The position numbers and the translations under genes are program-made. DNA of 64,000 bases, from positions 1-64,000 of the forward strand of contig MGVC01000016.1 of assembly GCA_001800285.1 (NCBI GenBank), read 5' to 3'. Shown here one piece after another: positions 8,089 to 15,492 of the stretch. The notes beneath the pieces are model-generated. The model searched no databases. It was not told the DNA's origin and saw only the letters and a program-made list of their open reading frames with translations. Numbering within the stretch: position 1 is the first letter of the stretch; each line of letters opens with the position of its first letter. This DNA is from Elusimicrobia bacterium RIFOXYA2_FULL_39_19 (lineage in GTDB: Bacteria; Elusimicrobiota; Endomicrobiia; CG1-02-37-114; XYA2-FULL-39-19).

Positions 8089-8136
8089 TTACTATATGCA
8101 AGTACTATTGCATATAGTAAATATATTTAATATAGT
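8089..8136 (+). promoter_or_regulatory. Palindromic operator (27-bp element, copy B) overlapping the ATPase promoter
   Basis: TACTATATGCAA and TTGCATATAGTA form a perfect 12-bp inverted repeat around GTACTA (8090-8119). The right arm contains the -35-like TTGCAT (8108-8113). TATAGT (8131-8136) is the -10, 17 bp away, and the ATG at 8143 follows after 6 bp, so the mRNA is probably leaderless. The palindrome over the -35 box suggests repression by a dimeric regulator. The same 27 bp occur inverted at 620-646. Confidence 0.75.
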
Positions 8137-8142
8137 ATTTTT

Positions 8143-9291
8143 ATGATAAAGAGGAAATATTGGATTAAAAAGATTGAGTCATTGTGGAAGGAGCGTTCGA
8201 TATTGTGGCTTTCCGGAGTCCGCAGGTCCGGAAAGACAGTTTTATCGCAAACATTACCGCACATTGATTATTATGACTGTGAGTTGCCCAGAATAAGGGG
8301 GTTAATGGCGGATCCGGAAAAGTTTTTGAAGGATAGGATTGGAACCCGCATAATTCTTGATGAAATTCATCGGCTGGATAACCCTTCGGAATTACTAAAA
8401 ATTGCAGCAGACCATTACCCTGAAACAAAAATCCTTGCAACTGGTTCTTCATCTCTCAGTGCTTCTTCAAAATTCAGGGATACATTAGCGGGGAGGAAAG
8501 CTGAGCTCTGGCTTGCCCCTCTTGTGTCTGAAGACTTGAAAGATTTTGGCAGTCATGACCTTAAACACAGATTTCTTTTTGGCGGGTTGCCTCCTTTTTT
8601 TCTTAGTAAAAAACTTCCGGAAAAGTATTTTCAGGAATGGGTGGATGCTTACTGGGCAAAAGACATACAAGAACTCTTCAGATTAGAACGCCGCAGCTCA
8701 TTCCAGAAATTTCTAGAACTCCTAATGATTCAAAGCGGCGGGATATTTGAAGCCAGTAAATTTTCAGCTCCGTGCGGTGTAAGCCATACAACAATTGCAA
8801 ATTATCTAAGTGTGTTGGAAGAAACATATACCGTTAATGTTCTTCGCCCGTTCAATACATATAAGAAGACGGAGATTGTAGCCGCTCCTAAGGTGTATGC
8901 GTTTGATACAGGATTTATATGCTATTACCGTGGATTGCATGATATAAAATCAAGTGAATGGGGACAAATGTGGGAACATTTTGTGCTTAATGAACTTCAG
9001 GCTCATCTGCAATCAAGGAAAATACGTTATTGGAGGGACAAACAGGGGCATGAGGTTGACTTTATTGTTGAAAGAAGAGGGCAGGCCCCATTTGCCATAG
9101 AAGCAAAATGGTCAAGCAATAATTGTGACTTCACGGGATTGCGGGTATTTTTGCGCAGATATCCAAATGCGAAGGCATTTCTAGTAAGCAATGATTTGTC
9201 GAAACCGATAAAAAGAAATATTGACGGTATTTCGGTGGTATATACCGGGCTCAAAGGCCTTTTACACTATAGTACACAAAACAGTATTTAA
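8143..9291 (+). CDS. AAA-type ATPase with C-terminal nuclease-like DUF4143 domain
   Basis: A 382-aa protein of the large ATPase/DUF4143 family found in accessory DNA. Walker A GVRRSGKT (residues 25-32), Walker B RIILDEIH, and the sensor-like ATGSSS are intact. The C-terminal half includes a winged-helix-like part and a PD-(D/E)XK-like core (Glu in EHFVLNEL, Asp in GHEVDFIVE, EAKW). The cellular role of this family is not settled. No ribosome-binding site is visible and the -10 box is 6 bp from the ATG. The upstream palindrome and downstream 67-bp repeat both have copies around the Fic gene, hinting that both belong to mobile or duplicated cassettes. Confidence 0.88.
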   Translation: MIKRKYWIKKIESLWKERSILWLSGVRRSGKTVLSQTLPHIDYYDCELPRIRGLMADPEKFLKDRIGTRIILDEIHRLDNPSELLKIAADHYPETKILATGSSSLSASSKFRDTLAGRKAELWLAPLVSEDLKDFGSHDLKHRFLFGGLPPFFLSKKLPEKYFQEWVDAYWAKDIQELFRLERRSSFQKFLELLMIQSGGIFEASKFSAPCGVSHTTIANYLSVLEETYTVNVLRPFNTYKKTEIVAAPKVYAFDTGFICYYRGLHDIKSSEWGQMWEHFVLNELQAHLQSRKIRYWRDKQGHEVDFIVERRGQAPFAIEAKWSSNNCDFTGLRVFLRRYPNAKAFLVSNDLSKPIKRNIDGISVVYTGLKGLLHYSTQNSI

Positions 9292-9311
9292 AAGACTTGC
9301 AATTCTTACTG

Positions 9312-9378
9312 AAAAGCCCTGTAATTCCTTGAAATTCTCAATAAAATAGATTCTAAGCGCATCCAGTCCGGGAAGTTT
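9312..9378. repeat. 67-bp dispersed intergenic repeat, copy 2 (after the ATPase gene)
   Basis: Gap-free match to 1813-1879. Strong blocks are AAAAGCCCTGTAATT, CAATAAAATA and ATTCTAAGC, then CATCCAGTCCGGGAAGTTT. A terminator follows directly. Confidence 0.7.
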
Positions 9379-9387
9379 AAAAATAAG

Positions 9388-9417
9388 AAAAGGCTATCAG
9401 AAATGGTAGCCTTTTTT
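9388..9417 (+). terminator. Intrinsic terminator after the ATPase gene
   Basis: AAAAGGCTA (9388-9396) pairs with TAGCCTTTT (9407-9415) around a 10-nt loop, and the T-run continues to 9417. It separates the ATPase gene from the MFS gene promoter. Confidence 0.88.
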
Positions 9418-9443
9418 GTTTTATTATGGGTTTGTTAAGGGAG

Positions 9444-9473
9444 TTGACATTGCTGTGCAGCAAGCAGTATAAT
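9444..9473 (+). promoter_or_regulatory. Consensus promoter of the MFS gene, leaderless
   Basis: TTGACA (9444-9449) and TATAAT (9468-9473) are 18 bp apart. The ATG at 9480 follows 6 bp after the -10 box, so the transcript should begin at the start codon. This decides the start: an upstream in-frame ATG at 9426 lies before the promoter. Confidence 0.8.
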
Positions 9474-9479
9474 TTAGCC

Positions 9480-10673
9480 ATGAAAGCCTGGAAAAATAAT
9501 TTAATTACCCTGACAATATTAATATTTATATCCAATGCCGGAATAACAAGCGTCCTGGCGTTCCTTCCTTTTTATATAAGGGAAGTAGGTGTACCGGCCG
9601 GGCAGAGCCTTGAGTTCTGGTCAAGCATGATTTATTCAATTAGTTTTGTATTTATCTGCCTGATGGGCCCGGTATGGGGAATGGTTGGCGACAGGTATGG
9701 GCATAAGATAAATATAAACCGCGCGCTGGTGGGAATTACCATTGTTTTTATATTGATGGCTTTTGCGCGCAGTGTCTATGACCTGTTTTTTTTAAGACTT
9801 TTATTCGGAATATTAGTAGGTTATTATCCTGCCAGCATGGCGTTAATGTCTAATATGTCGCCAAAGGACAAATTAGGAGTAACTCTGGGAACTCTTCAGA
9901 CTTCGGCAGTTGCCGGAGGGATAGCAGGGCCGTTTATAGGCGGCATTTTAGCAGACACGGTCGGGTATCGCACAGTATTTTTAGTTATCGGTGGAGCGCA
10001 TTTAGTCTGCCTAATGATAAGCATGTTGTTTATTACAGAAAATAAAATAGTTGTATCAAATGAAGAAAAGGCAAATATTTTTGATAATTTAAAATACGTT
10101 TTTAAATCAGGGCTTTTGCGGACTATGTTTATTTCTATTCTGGCAATGCAGGTTTCCTTATTTATAGTTCAACCGGTATTTTCGCTGTTTATAGAACAAC
10201 TGGATAAAGGAGCAACCCAGCATATATCAAGCCTGACGGGTATAATATTTGCATCTACCGCTGTAAGCCAGTTTTTATTTACGCCGTTCTGGGGTAAAAA
10301 AGGGGACAAGGAAGGTTATAATAACATTTTAGTCAAATCGCTTTTATATGCAGGTGTATTTTCTCTTCTTCAGGTTATAGTACAGACTACAAATCAGCTG
10401 CTGTTGATTAGAATTATGTTTGGAATTTTTGTAGCCGGCGTAATACCAAGCGCCTATACCATAATGGCTAAAAATACTCCGCTGAAAAAGAAAGGTGTTG
10501 TTTTCGGGTTGTCGTCAAGCGCCGGGGCCATAGGCGGAGCGATTGGGTCTCTTAGCGGAGGATTGGTAGCTGTTATGTTCGGGCTGCGGTCTGTTTTTGT
10601 ATTATCAGGCGCGTTCTTAATAGTAACCTCAATATTTATCTTGCAAAAAAAGCAAGAACAGCCAAAAGATTAG
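9480..10673 (+). CDS. Major facilitator superfamily transporter, drug-efflux type
   Basis: A 397-aa protein with about twelve hydrophobic segments in two six-helix halves. The loop between helices 2 and 3 has the MFS motif A form GMVGDRYGHK; a related loop in the second half reads FWGKKGDKEGY. The stretch GGIAGPFIGG resembles motif C of drug:H+ antiporters, so export of small compounds is likely, though the substrate is unknown. I start at 9480 (MKAWKNN), because a consensus promoter immediately precedes it. The metallo-beta-lactamase-fold gene follows 74 bp later on the same strand. Confidence 0.88.
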   Translation: MKAWKNNLITLTILIFISNAGITSVLAFLPFYIREVGVPAGQSLEFWSSMIYSISFVFICLMGPVWGMVGDRYGHKININRALVGITIVFILMAFARSVYDLFFLRLLFGILVGYYPASMALMSNMSPKDKLGVTLGTLQTSAVAGGIAGPFIGGILADTVGYRTVFLVIGGAHLVCLMISMLFITENKIVVSNEEKANIFDNLKYVFKSGLLRTMFISILAMQVSLFIVQPVFSLFIEQLDKGATQHISSLTGIIFASTAVSQFLFTPFWGKKGDKEGYNNILVKSLLYAGVFSLLQVIVQTTNQLLLIRIMFGIFVAGVIPSAYTIMAKNTPLKKKGVVFGLSSSAGAIGGAIGSLSGGLVAVMFGLRSVFVLSGAFLIVTSIFILQKKQEQPKD

Positions 10674-10747
10674 AACTTCGGAGAATTTATTAAGGACCTG
10701 AAACAAAAAAAAAGGTCTGATGGACATATATTATAAGGAGGCAGTAA

Positions 10748-11488
10748 ATGTTTAAAAAAGTAATTAAAGTATCTGTTTATGTTGTTTGTTTTTTAGCGTT
10801 AATTGCAGGCGGTTTTTTTGTTTGGTTTACTTATCAAATGCGTGAAATGCATGTTTTGGAAACGGCAAAAATATCAGATTCGGTATTTGTGATCAAAAGC
10901 GGTATCTGCAATGTATATCTTGTAAAAAATAAAAATGCATATGTTGCGTTTGATGCCGGTGCTGATCCTAAAAAAATCATAGAAGGATGTAAAGTTCTTT
11001 CAATTGACCCTTCTTCTGTCCGTGCTGTATTTTTAACCCATTCAGATGCTGACCATGTTGACGGATTGCCGGCATTTCCTTCCGCCAGGGTTTATCTTTC
11101 AGATAAAGAAGTGCCCCTGTTAAAGGAAAAAACGCACCGTCATTTTATGGGGATGGAACATATGAATAAGCTGCCTGTTTCCAGCTACGATACTATAGCA
11201 GACGGGAAATCAGTGAATGTTAATGGAATTATTGTAAATGTTGTTGCTACTCCCGGCCATACGTTAGGTTCTATGAGTTACAGGGTAGGCGGGGCACTAT
11301 TTACCGGAGATTTGTGTATTATTGTAAACGGGCAGGTACGCCCCATGATAAAAATATTTACAGAAGATATGGAAATGGATAAGGCATCAATCCGGAAAAT
11401 TGCCGGGTTAACTAACATTAACCAGATTTATACAGCACATTCGGGATATACCGCTGATATTAAAAAGGCATTTGAAATGTGGCGCTGA
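10748..11488 (+). CDS. Membrane-anchored metallo-beta-lactamase-fold hydrolase
   Basis: A 246-aa protein with one N-terminal membrane helix (residues about 5-27, KVIKVSVYVVCFLALIAGG) and a metallo-beta-lactamase fold. The metal site reads HSDADHVDG (from residue 98), a form in which Asp replaces the second His of HxHxDH; further ligands are in TPGHTLGS, TGDL and the final TAHSGY. Such proteins hydrolyse esters, thioesters or phosphodiesters; the substrate here cannot be told. AAGGAGG lies 7 nt before ATG. The helix should hold the catalytic domain on one face of the inner membrane. Confidence 0.85.
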   Translation: MFKKVIKVSVYVVCFLALIAGGFFVWFTYQMREMHVLETAKISDSVFVIKSGICNVYLVKNKNAYVAFDAGADPKKIIEGCKVLSIDPSSVRAVFLTHSDADHVDGLPAFPSARVYLSDKEVPLLKEKTHRHFMGMEHMNKLPVSSYDTIADGKSVNVNGIIVNVVATPGHTLGSMSYRVGGALFTGDLCIIVNGQVRPMIKIFTEDMEMDKASIRKIAGLTNINQIYTAHSGYTADIKKAFEMWR

Positions 11489-11623
11489 AACCTGCGGTTT
11501 AATTAGCAGAATCTAAATTATGAAATTTTAGTAAAAAGCACTCTAGATGAGTGCCTACGGTTATTTGTAAGAAAAAATAAGAAGCGGCAGAATAAAACGA
11601 ATAAACAACACAGGAGAAAATAA

Positions 11624-12499
11624 ATGAACGTAAACGAAATGCTTAAAAACAAAAAAGTACTAATTTCAGACGGAGCATTGGGCACGGAGCTTATTAAAAA
11701 AGGTTTGCCGCCAGGGTATTGCCCGGAACTGTGGAACGTTGAAAACCCGTCAGCCATACAGGCTGTAGCTGTGGCCTATGCGCAGGCAGGCAGTAATATT
11801 GTGCTTACAAACACTTTTGGCGGCACCGATATTAAACTGCAGAAATATGCTTTAGAAAACCGCACAGAGGAATTAAATAAATCCGGAGTAGAAATAGTTA
11901 AACAGGCGCTGAAAAATACCGGCGTTTTGGTGTTTGGCTCTATCGGGCCGTCAGGTGAGTTTATGGAACCTCTCGGCACTATAACAGAAGAACAGATGGC
12001 CCAGTCCTTCGCCCGGCAGGTAAAAGCCATGGTGCAGGCAGGAGTTGACGGGTTAGTTTTTGAAACATTTATGGATTTAAGTGAAGCTTTATGCGGGCTT
12101 AAGGCAGCAAAAAAAATTACAAACCTTCCGGTAGTGGTATCCCTTACCTATAATAAGTCAGATAAAGGCTTTGCCACCATGATGGGTGTTACCCCGGAAA
12201 GAGCAGTAAAAGAACTTACAGAAAACGGCGCAGATATGATAGGCGCAAACTGCGGCTTAAAAGCTGATGTAATGATTGAATTAACTAAAATTTTCAGAAG
12301 CCATACCAACCTGCCTCTCTGGATAAAACCAAACGCGGGCGCGCCGGAAAATGAAGCCGGCCGGACCGTTTACAAAGAAACACCCGAAACAATGGCAAAA
12401 TCCATACAGGAAGTAATTAAAGCAGGGGCAAATGTAGTAGGCGGGTGCTGCGGCTCTACCCCGGAACATATAAAAGCAATTTCAAAAATAGCGAAGTAA
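11624..12499 (+). CDS. Homocysteine S-methyltransferase family protein
   Basis: A 291-aa single-domain (beta/alpha)8 protein like the N-terminal domain of MetH and BHMT. It begins ISDGALGTELIKKGL and carries the zinc ligands in GANCG and the C-terminal GGCCGSTPEHI. The family transfers a methyl group to homocysteine, from a corrinoid, betaine or S-methylmethionine. No cobalamin-binding or pterin domain is fused, so the methyl donor module must be elsewhere. AGGAG precedes the ATG. It faces the convergent RNB ribonuclease gene. Confidence 0.88.
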   Translation: MNVNEMLKNKKVLISDGALGTELIKKGLPPGYCPELWNVENPSAIQAVAVAYAQAGSNIVLTNTFGGTDIKLQKYALENRTEELNKSGVEIVKQALKNTGVLVFGSIGPSGEFMEPLGTITEEQMAQSFARQVKAMVQAGVDGLVFETFMDLSEALCGLKAAKKITNLPVVVSLTYNKSDKGFATMMGVTPERAVKELTENGADMIGANCGLKADVMIELTKIFRSHTNLPLWIKPNAGAPENEAGRTVYKETPETMAKSIQEVIKAGANVVGGCCGSTPEHIKAISKIAK

Positions 12500-12507
12500 C
12501 TATTAAA

Positions 12508-12577
12508 ATGGCATTGGTCTTGAGAATATTTATTAAAACTACGGGAAATATGCTTTCCAGCTTGTAAGGATAGCCCT
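12508..12577 (-). pseudogene. Fragment of a pseudopilin-like gene
   Basis: Read on the minus strand, this stretch encodes GYPYKLESIFP followed by a decayed match to DLNNIHRTN, closely resembling residues about 155-180 of the intact gene at 14309-15127. The DNA blocks CTACAAGCTGGAAAGCATATT versus CTTACAAGCTGGAAAGCATATT are nearly identical. There is no start or proper frame around it. It sits immediately downstream of the RNB ribonuclease gene and looks like a duplicated and decayed piece. Confidence 0.65.
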
Positions 12578-12597
12578 CAAGGATTTCGGTAATAGTC

Positions 12598-14181
12598 TTA
12601 CCGTCTTTTATAATTGAATTTCCTGCGGTTTTTATTCCAGCGTTTCTTCTGCCATTGTTTTGGTTTTGCTGTTCCTGCCCTGAAATCAATAAATCCGCGC
12701 CAGACATCCGTGCGTTCCAGCCGTACCTTTACCTGATTGCCGATGTCCAGCCCGCCGGAACCGCTTACAAGTTTTCCTTCTATAGGCGGGTTTAGCAGGC
12801 GGACCCAGGTACCTTTGTCCGAAACTCCCGTGACAACAGCTTCAAAGCTTTCGCCGACTCTTTTTTCCAGCAGCAGCGCTGCCGCAGATTTTTCTACCTG
12901 CCGTTCCACTTTTTTTGCCGCATCTTCCTGTTCGGTGCAATGGCTGGCAAGTAATTTTAGTTCTTCTTTTGTGTAGGGCAGCGGGTTTCCTGCTACGGCG
13001 GCTTTTAACAGGCGCTGGGTAATCAGGTCCGGAAAACGGCGGTTGGGCGCAGTGGAATGCGCATAATCTTTTACCGCAAGCCCGAAGTGGCCGATGCTGT
13101 CTCCCGGCCGCATTGAATATCCTGTATTCACATCATGCGGCACCAATGGGGAGTTGGGCATTTCTACAACATATTCTCCGGCACCCATGAGTTTTATAAT
13201 GCTTAGAGATAAGTCAGGGAAAGTCAGCGGGTCAGAGGCGTGCTGTGCAAGCAGAAACTTGTCCAGGGCCTTCGGGTCAGGAATTGCAGGCAGGCTAAAA
13301 TGTTTTTCAGCCGCCAGAGCCACTATTCTGTCCCAGCGTTTTGGTGTGCGCACCACGCGCCGTATAGACGGGAATTTCCGCTGGGCAAGAAAACGCGCGG
13401 TAACTCCATTGGCCGCTATCATGAAATCTTCAATGATGTCTTTGGCCCGGTTTTTTCCTTCGGCCTGCAGTTCGGTTAGTTTATCTCCTAAAAATACGGG
13501 GCGGGTTTCTATGGTTTGCAGTTCCAGTGCTCCGCGCTCGTGCCGCAGTTTTTTTAGTTTTTGGGCTATAGTATCCTGCAGCCGCAGGTTTTCTTCCAGG
13601 CCTTTTACCGCAGAAATTTCACGCAGTACGGGGGCGTTGCCTGTCAGCCAGGCAGAAACCCTGTTATAGGTAAGTTTTGCATGGTTGCGCACCAGCGCTT
13701 CATAAACGCGGGAATCGTATAAGGATCCGTTAGGCCTCAGGTTCATTTCAATAATAATTGCGGGGCGGTCTTCTTCAAAATTAAGCGAGGTGAGCCCGTT
13801 GGAAAGTTTTTCGGGGAGCATGGGAAAGGTTTCTGCCACAGTGTAAACCGAGGTGGTGTTTGTGCAGGCGTGTTCATCAAGCAGGGAATGTTTCTTTACC
13901 AGAGAGTCAACGTTGGCTATGGCTACAAAAGCCGTAAAATTTCCGCCCTGGGTTTTGGCATAAGTGAGCTGGTCTAAATCCAGGGAATCATCATTGTCAA
14001 TAGAGCACCAGGGCACAGCGGTAAGGTCACGGAATTCCGGGTTGATTAGCAGTGCGGGTTTCTGTAATTTATCAAGTTCTGCCAGGGCGCCGGTTGAGAA
14101 ATCAGGGTACAGCCCTTTTTCTACCATAACCCTGCGGGCTATTTTCTGCAATATGGACCTGTCTTTTCCGTTGTTTGCCAT
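12598..14181 (-). CDS. RNB-domain exoribonuclease (RNase II/R family, short form)
   Basis: A 527-aa protein with a central RNB catalytic domain. The metal-binding Asp cluster is in CSIDNDDSLDLDQL, and HSTAPNRRFPDLITQR is the conserved late RNB motif. A C-terminal S1 RNA-binding domain (VGESFEAVVTGVSDKGTWVRL) is followed by a Lys/Arg-rich tail. The N-terminal cold-shock domains of RNase II/R are missing; a short helical segment replaces them. The family degrades RNA processively from the 3' end. TATAAT (14189-14194, minus strand) lies 7 nt before ATG with no ribosome-binding site, so the mRNA is probably leaderless. Confidence 0.9.
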   Translation of the reverse strand: MANNGKDRSILQKIARRVMVEKGLYPDFSTGALAELDKLQKPALLINPEFRDLTAVPWCSIDNDDSLDLDQLTYAKTQGGNFTAFVAIANVDSLVKKHSLLDEHACTNTTSVYTVAETFPMLPEKLSNGLTSLNFEEDRPAIIIEMNLRPNGSLYDSRVYEALVRNHAKLTYNRVSAWLTGNAPVLREISAVKGLEENLRLQDTIAQKLKKLRHERGALELQTIETRPVFLGDKLTELQAEGKNRAKDIIEDFMIAANGVTARFLAQRKFPSIRRVVRTPKRWDRIVALAAEKHFSLPAIPDPKALDKFLLAQHASDPLTFPDLSLSIIKLMGAGEYVVEMPNSPLVPHDVNTGYSMRPGDSIGHFGLAVKDYAHSTAPNRRFPDLITQRLLKAAVAGNPLPYTKEELKLLASHCTEQEDAAKKVERQVEKSAAALLLEKRVGESFEAVVTGVSDKGTWVRLLNPPIEGKLVSGSGGLDIGNQVKVRLERTDVWRGFIDFRAGTAKPKQWQKKRWNKNRRKFNYKRR

Positions 14182-14188
14182 ATACTGG

Positions 14189-14217
14189 ATTATATAATAT
14201 TTGGATGCAGATGTGGA
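14189..14217 (-). promoter_or_regulatory. Promoter of the RNB ribonuclease gene, leaderless
   Basis: On the minus strand a perfect TATAAT occupies 14194 to 14189, with a weak -35 (TCCACA) at 14217-14212, 17 bp away. Only 7 bp separate the -10 box from the ATG, so transcription should start at the initiation codon. No purine-rich ribosome-binding site is present. Confidence 0.6.
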
Positions 14218-14308
14218 ATAATATTTCCCTTGTTTTTAAGGACAATATTTATGAAACTTTGTATAATGAAGTTATAATATCAGTGAGTAGCTTGCGGCAG
14301 GTAAAAAA

Positions 14309-15127
14309 ATGTTAATTAATATTCTGTTTTTCTTTTTGGCGGGATTTGTTGTGTTTGTTTCCCTGGTATTGTACTGGTTTTTTAATGACAATATTAAAAA
14401 AGTCATTGTGCCCAGCGCGCTGTGGATGTTTTTCCTTCTGCTATTAATTGCCAGCGCTTCACTGACGCTTTTTGATTTACCGCAGAGCTTAATCAGGGTA
14501 TCGTTTCACTTGCTGGTGGTGTCATATTTTGTTGCGCTTATTATTTTTTTTGGCATGTCCTTTATTGTGCCGGTACTGCTTATTATTGACCTTATAAAAA
14601 GGCACAGCGAAAAAACCAGTTATTTTGCCTGGGGTGCGCTGTGGATGTATGTTACGCTGATACTTGTTTTTTTCGCTTACGATAAATTACGCATGTATAA
14701 ATTTGAAAAAATAGGCACAGATACCCAGCTGCTTATAACGGCTCTGGAAAATTATAAAACGGATTTTAAGGGCTACCCCTACAAGCTGGAAAGCATATTA
14801 CCTGAAGATTTAAATAATATTCACCGGACCAATATGCCCGGTTACCCGAACTTGAGGTATAAGCCGCTTAACAAAATTTCAGGGAAAAATGTGTATGAGT
14901 CCTATAAACTGGTTTTAGACTGCCCCATAGGTGTTTTAAGCCCGATATTTGAATATATGTCTGAAAGAAGTATTATGCTGGGCAATGTTAAACATTTGGG
15001 TGAATGGAAGTATATTTTTATGTCCGATACTTTTGAATACTGGCCCGGGCAGGACTATCCGGAAAAAATAAAAGATGCCCGGGTGACCAGCCTGGGCAAG
15101 TGGATTTATGTGAGAAATTATGAGTGA
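14309..15127 (+). CDS. Multi-pass membrane protein with C-terminal pseudopilin-like domain
   Basis: A 272-aa protein. Four hydrophobic segments fill residues about 1-125, followed by a soluble domain. That domain begins DTQLLITALENYKTDFKGYPYKLESI, which matches the core of major type II secretion pseudopilins (the A-L-x-x-Y-x-x-D-x-x-x-Y-P pattern). True pseudopilins have one N-terminal methylated helix and no such four-helix part, so this is a fused form of unknown function. A weak purine-rich stretch (GGCAGG) precedes the ATG. A decayed fragment of a close relative lies at 12508-12577. Confidence 0.65.
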   Translation: MLINILFFFLAGFVVFVSLVLYWFFNDNIKKVIVPSALWMFFLLLLIASASLTLFDLPQSLIRVSFHLLVVSYFVALIIFFGMSFIVPVLLIIDLIKRHSEKTSYFAWGALWMYVTLILVFFAYDKLRMYKFEKIGTDTQLLITALENYKTDFKGYPYKLESILPEDLNNIHRTNMPGYPNLRYKPLNKISGKNVYESYKLVLDCPIGVLSPIFEYMSERSIMLGNVKHLGEWKYIFMSDTFEYWPGQDYPEKIKDARVTSLGKWIYVRNYE

Positions 15128-15142
15128 ATTGTTTTGTTTTCG

Positions 15143-15170
15143 TTACAATGCTCTTTAATTAAGGTATAAT
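15143..15170 (+). promoter_or_regulatory. Promoter of the small gene at 15190
   Basis: TTACAA (15143-15148) and TATAAT (15165-15170) are 16 bp apart. An in-frame ATG at 15169 overlaps the -10 box and so cannot be in the transcript. The start at 15190, preceded by CAGGGAG, is the right one. Confidence 0.7.
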
Positions 15171-15189
15171 GGGTTATCAGGGAGTCTAT

Positions 15190-15420
15190 ATGAAAACGAA
15201 AGATGACAGGCTGTGTTACTGGAAATGGAGAAAGACGCATAAAAAGTATTTGGATCAGAAAGTAAATTTTATTGTATGCGGAGTATACAGCGGTGCTTAT
15301 GAATGTAACGGGCTTAAAGTGAATTGCGCTTATTACCGCAAAGTTTCTGTAAAAGATATAGTGCAGGCAGGAAAAGATAAAATAAAAGCAAAGTTAAAAC
15401 CGGCGTATAAGCATTATTGA
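15190..15420 (+). CDS. Small basic protein of unknown function
   Basis: A 76-aa product starting MKTKDDRLCYWKWRK, rich in Lys, Tyr and Trp, with four Cys (in RLCYW, IVCGV, YECNG, NCAYY). There is no signal peptide or membrane segment. It has its own promoter and the ribosome-binding site CAGGGAG. The Cys spacing does not give a clear zinc motif. I do not recognise the family. It stands alone between the pseudopilin-like membrane protein and BipA. Confidence 0.55.
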   Translation: MKTKDDRLCYWKWRKTHKKYLDQKVNFIVCGVYSGAYECNGLKVNCAYYRKVSVKDIVQAGKDKIKAKLKPAYKHY

Positions 15421-15492
15421 AGCTCCATGTCTATATCATTTAGATAACCCTTCCCCGGCATAACAACAAAAAACAAAGGATAAGTTAATTTA

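Larger units (their letters stand above)
7846..8142. other. Intergenic region with terminator and control region of the ATPase gene
   Basis: No gene. The first 170 bp are AT-rich. A CATCCAGCCCGGGAAAT block near 8022-8036 is related to the dispersed repeat and is followed by the terminator at 8036-8068, then by the palindrome and promoter of the ATPase gene. Confidence 0.6.

Noticed and set aside
731-9291. Fic and ATPase as a toxin-antitoxin pair
   Set aside because: The genes are over 6 kb apart, and the Fic protein carries its own inhibitory helix. Only the shared operator-like DNA links them.
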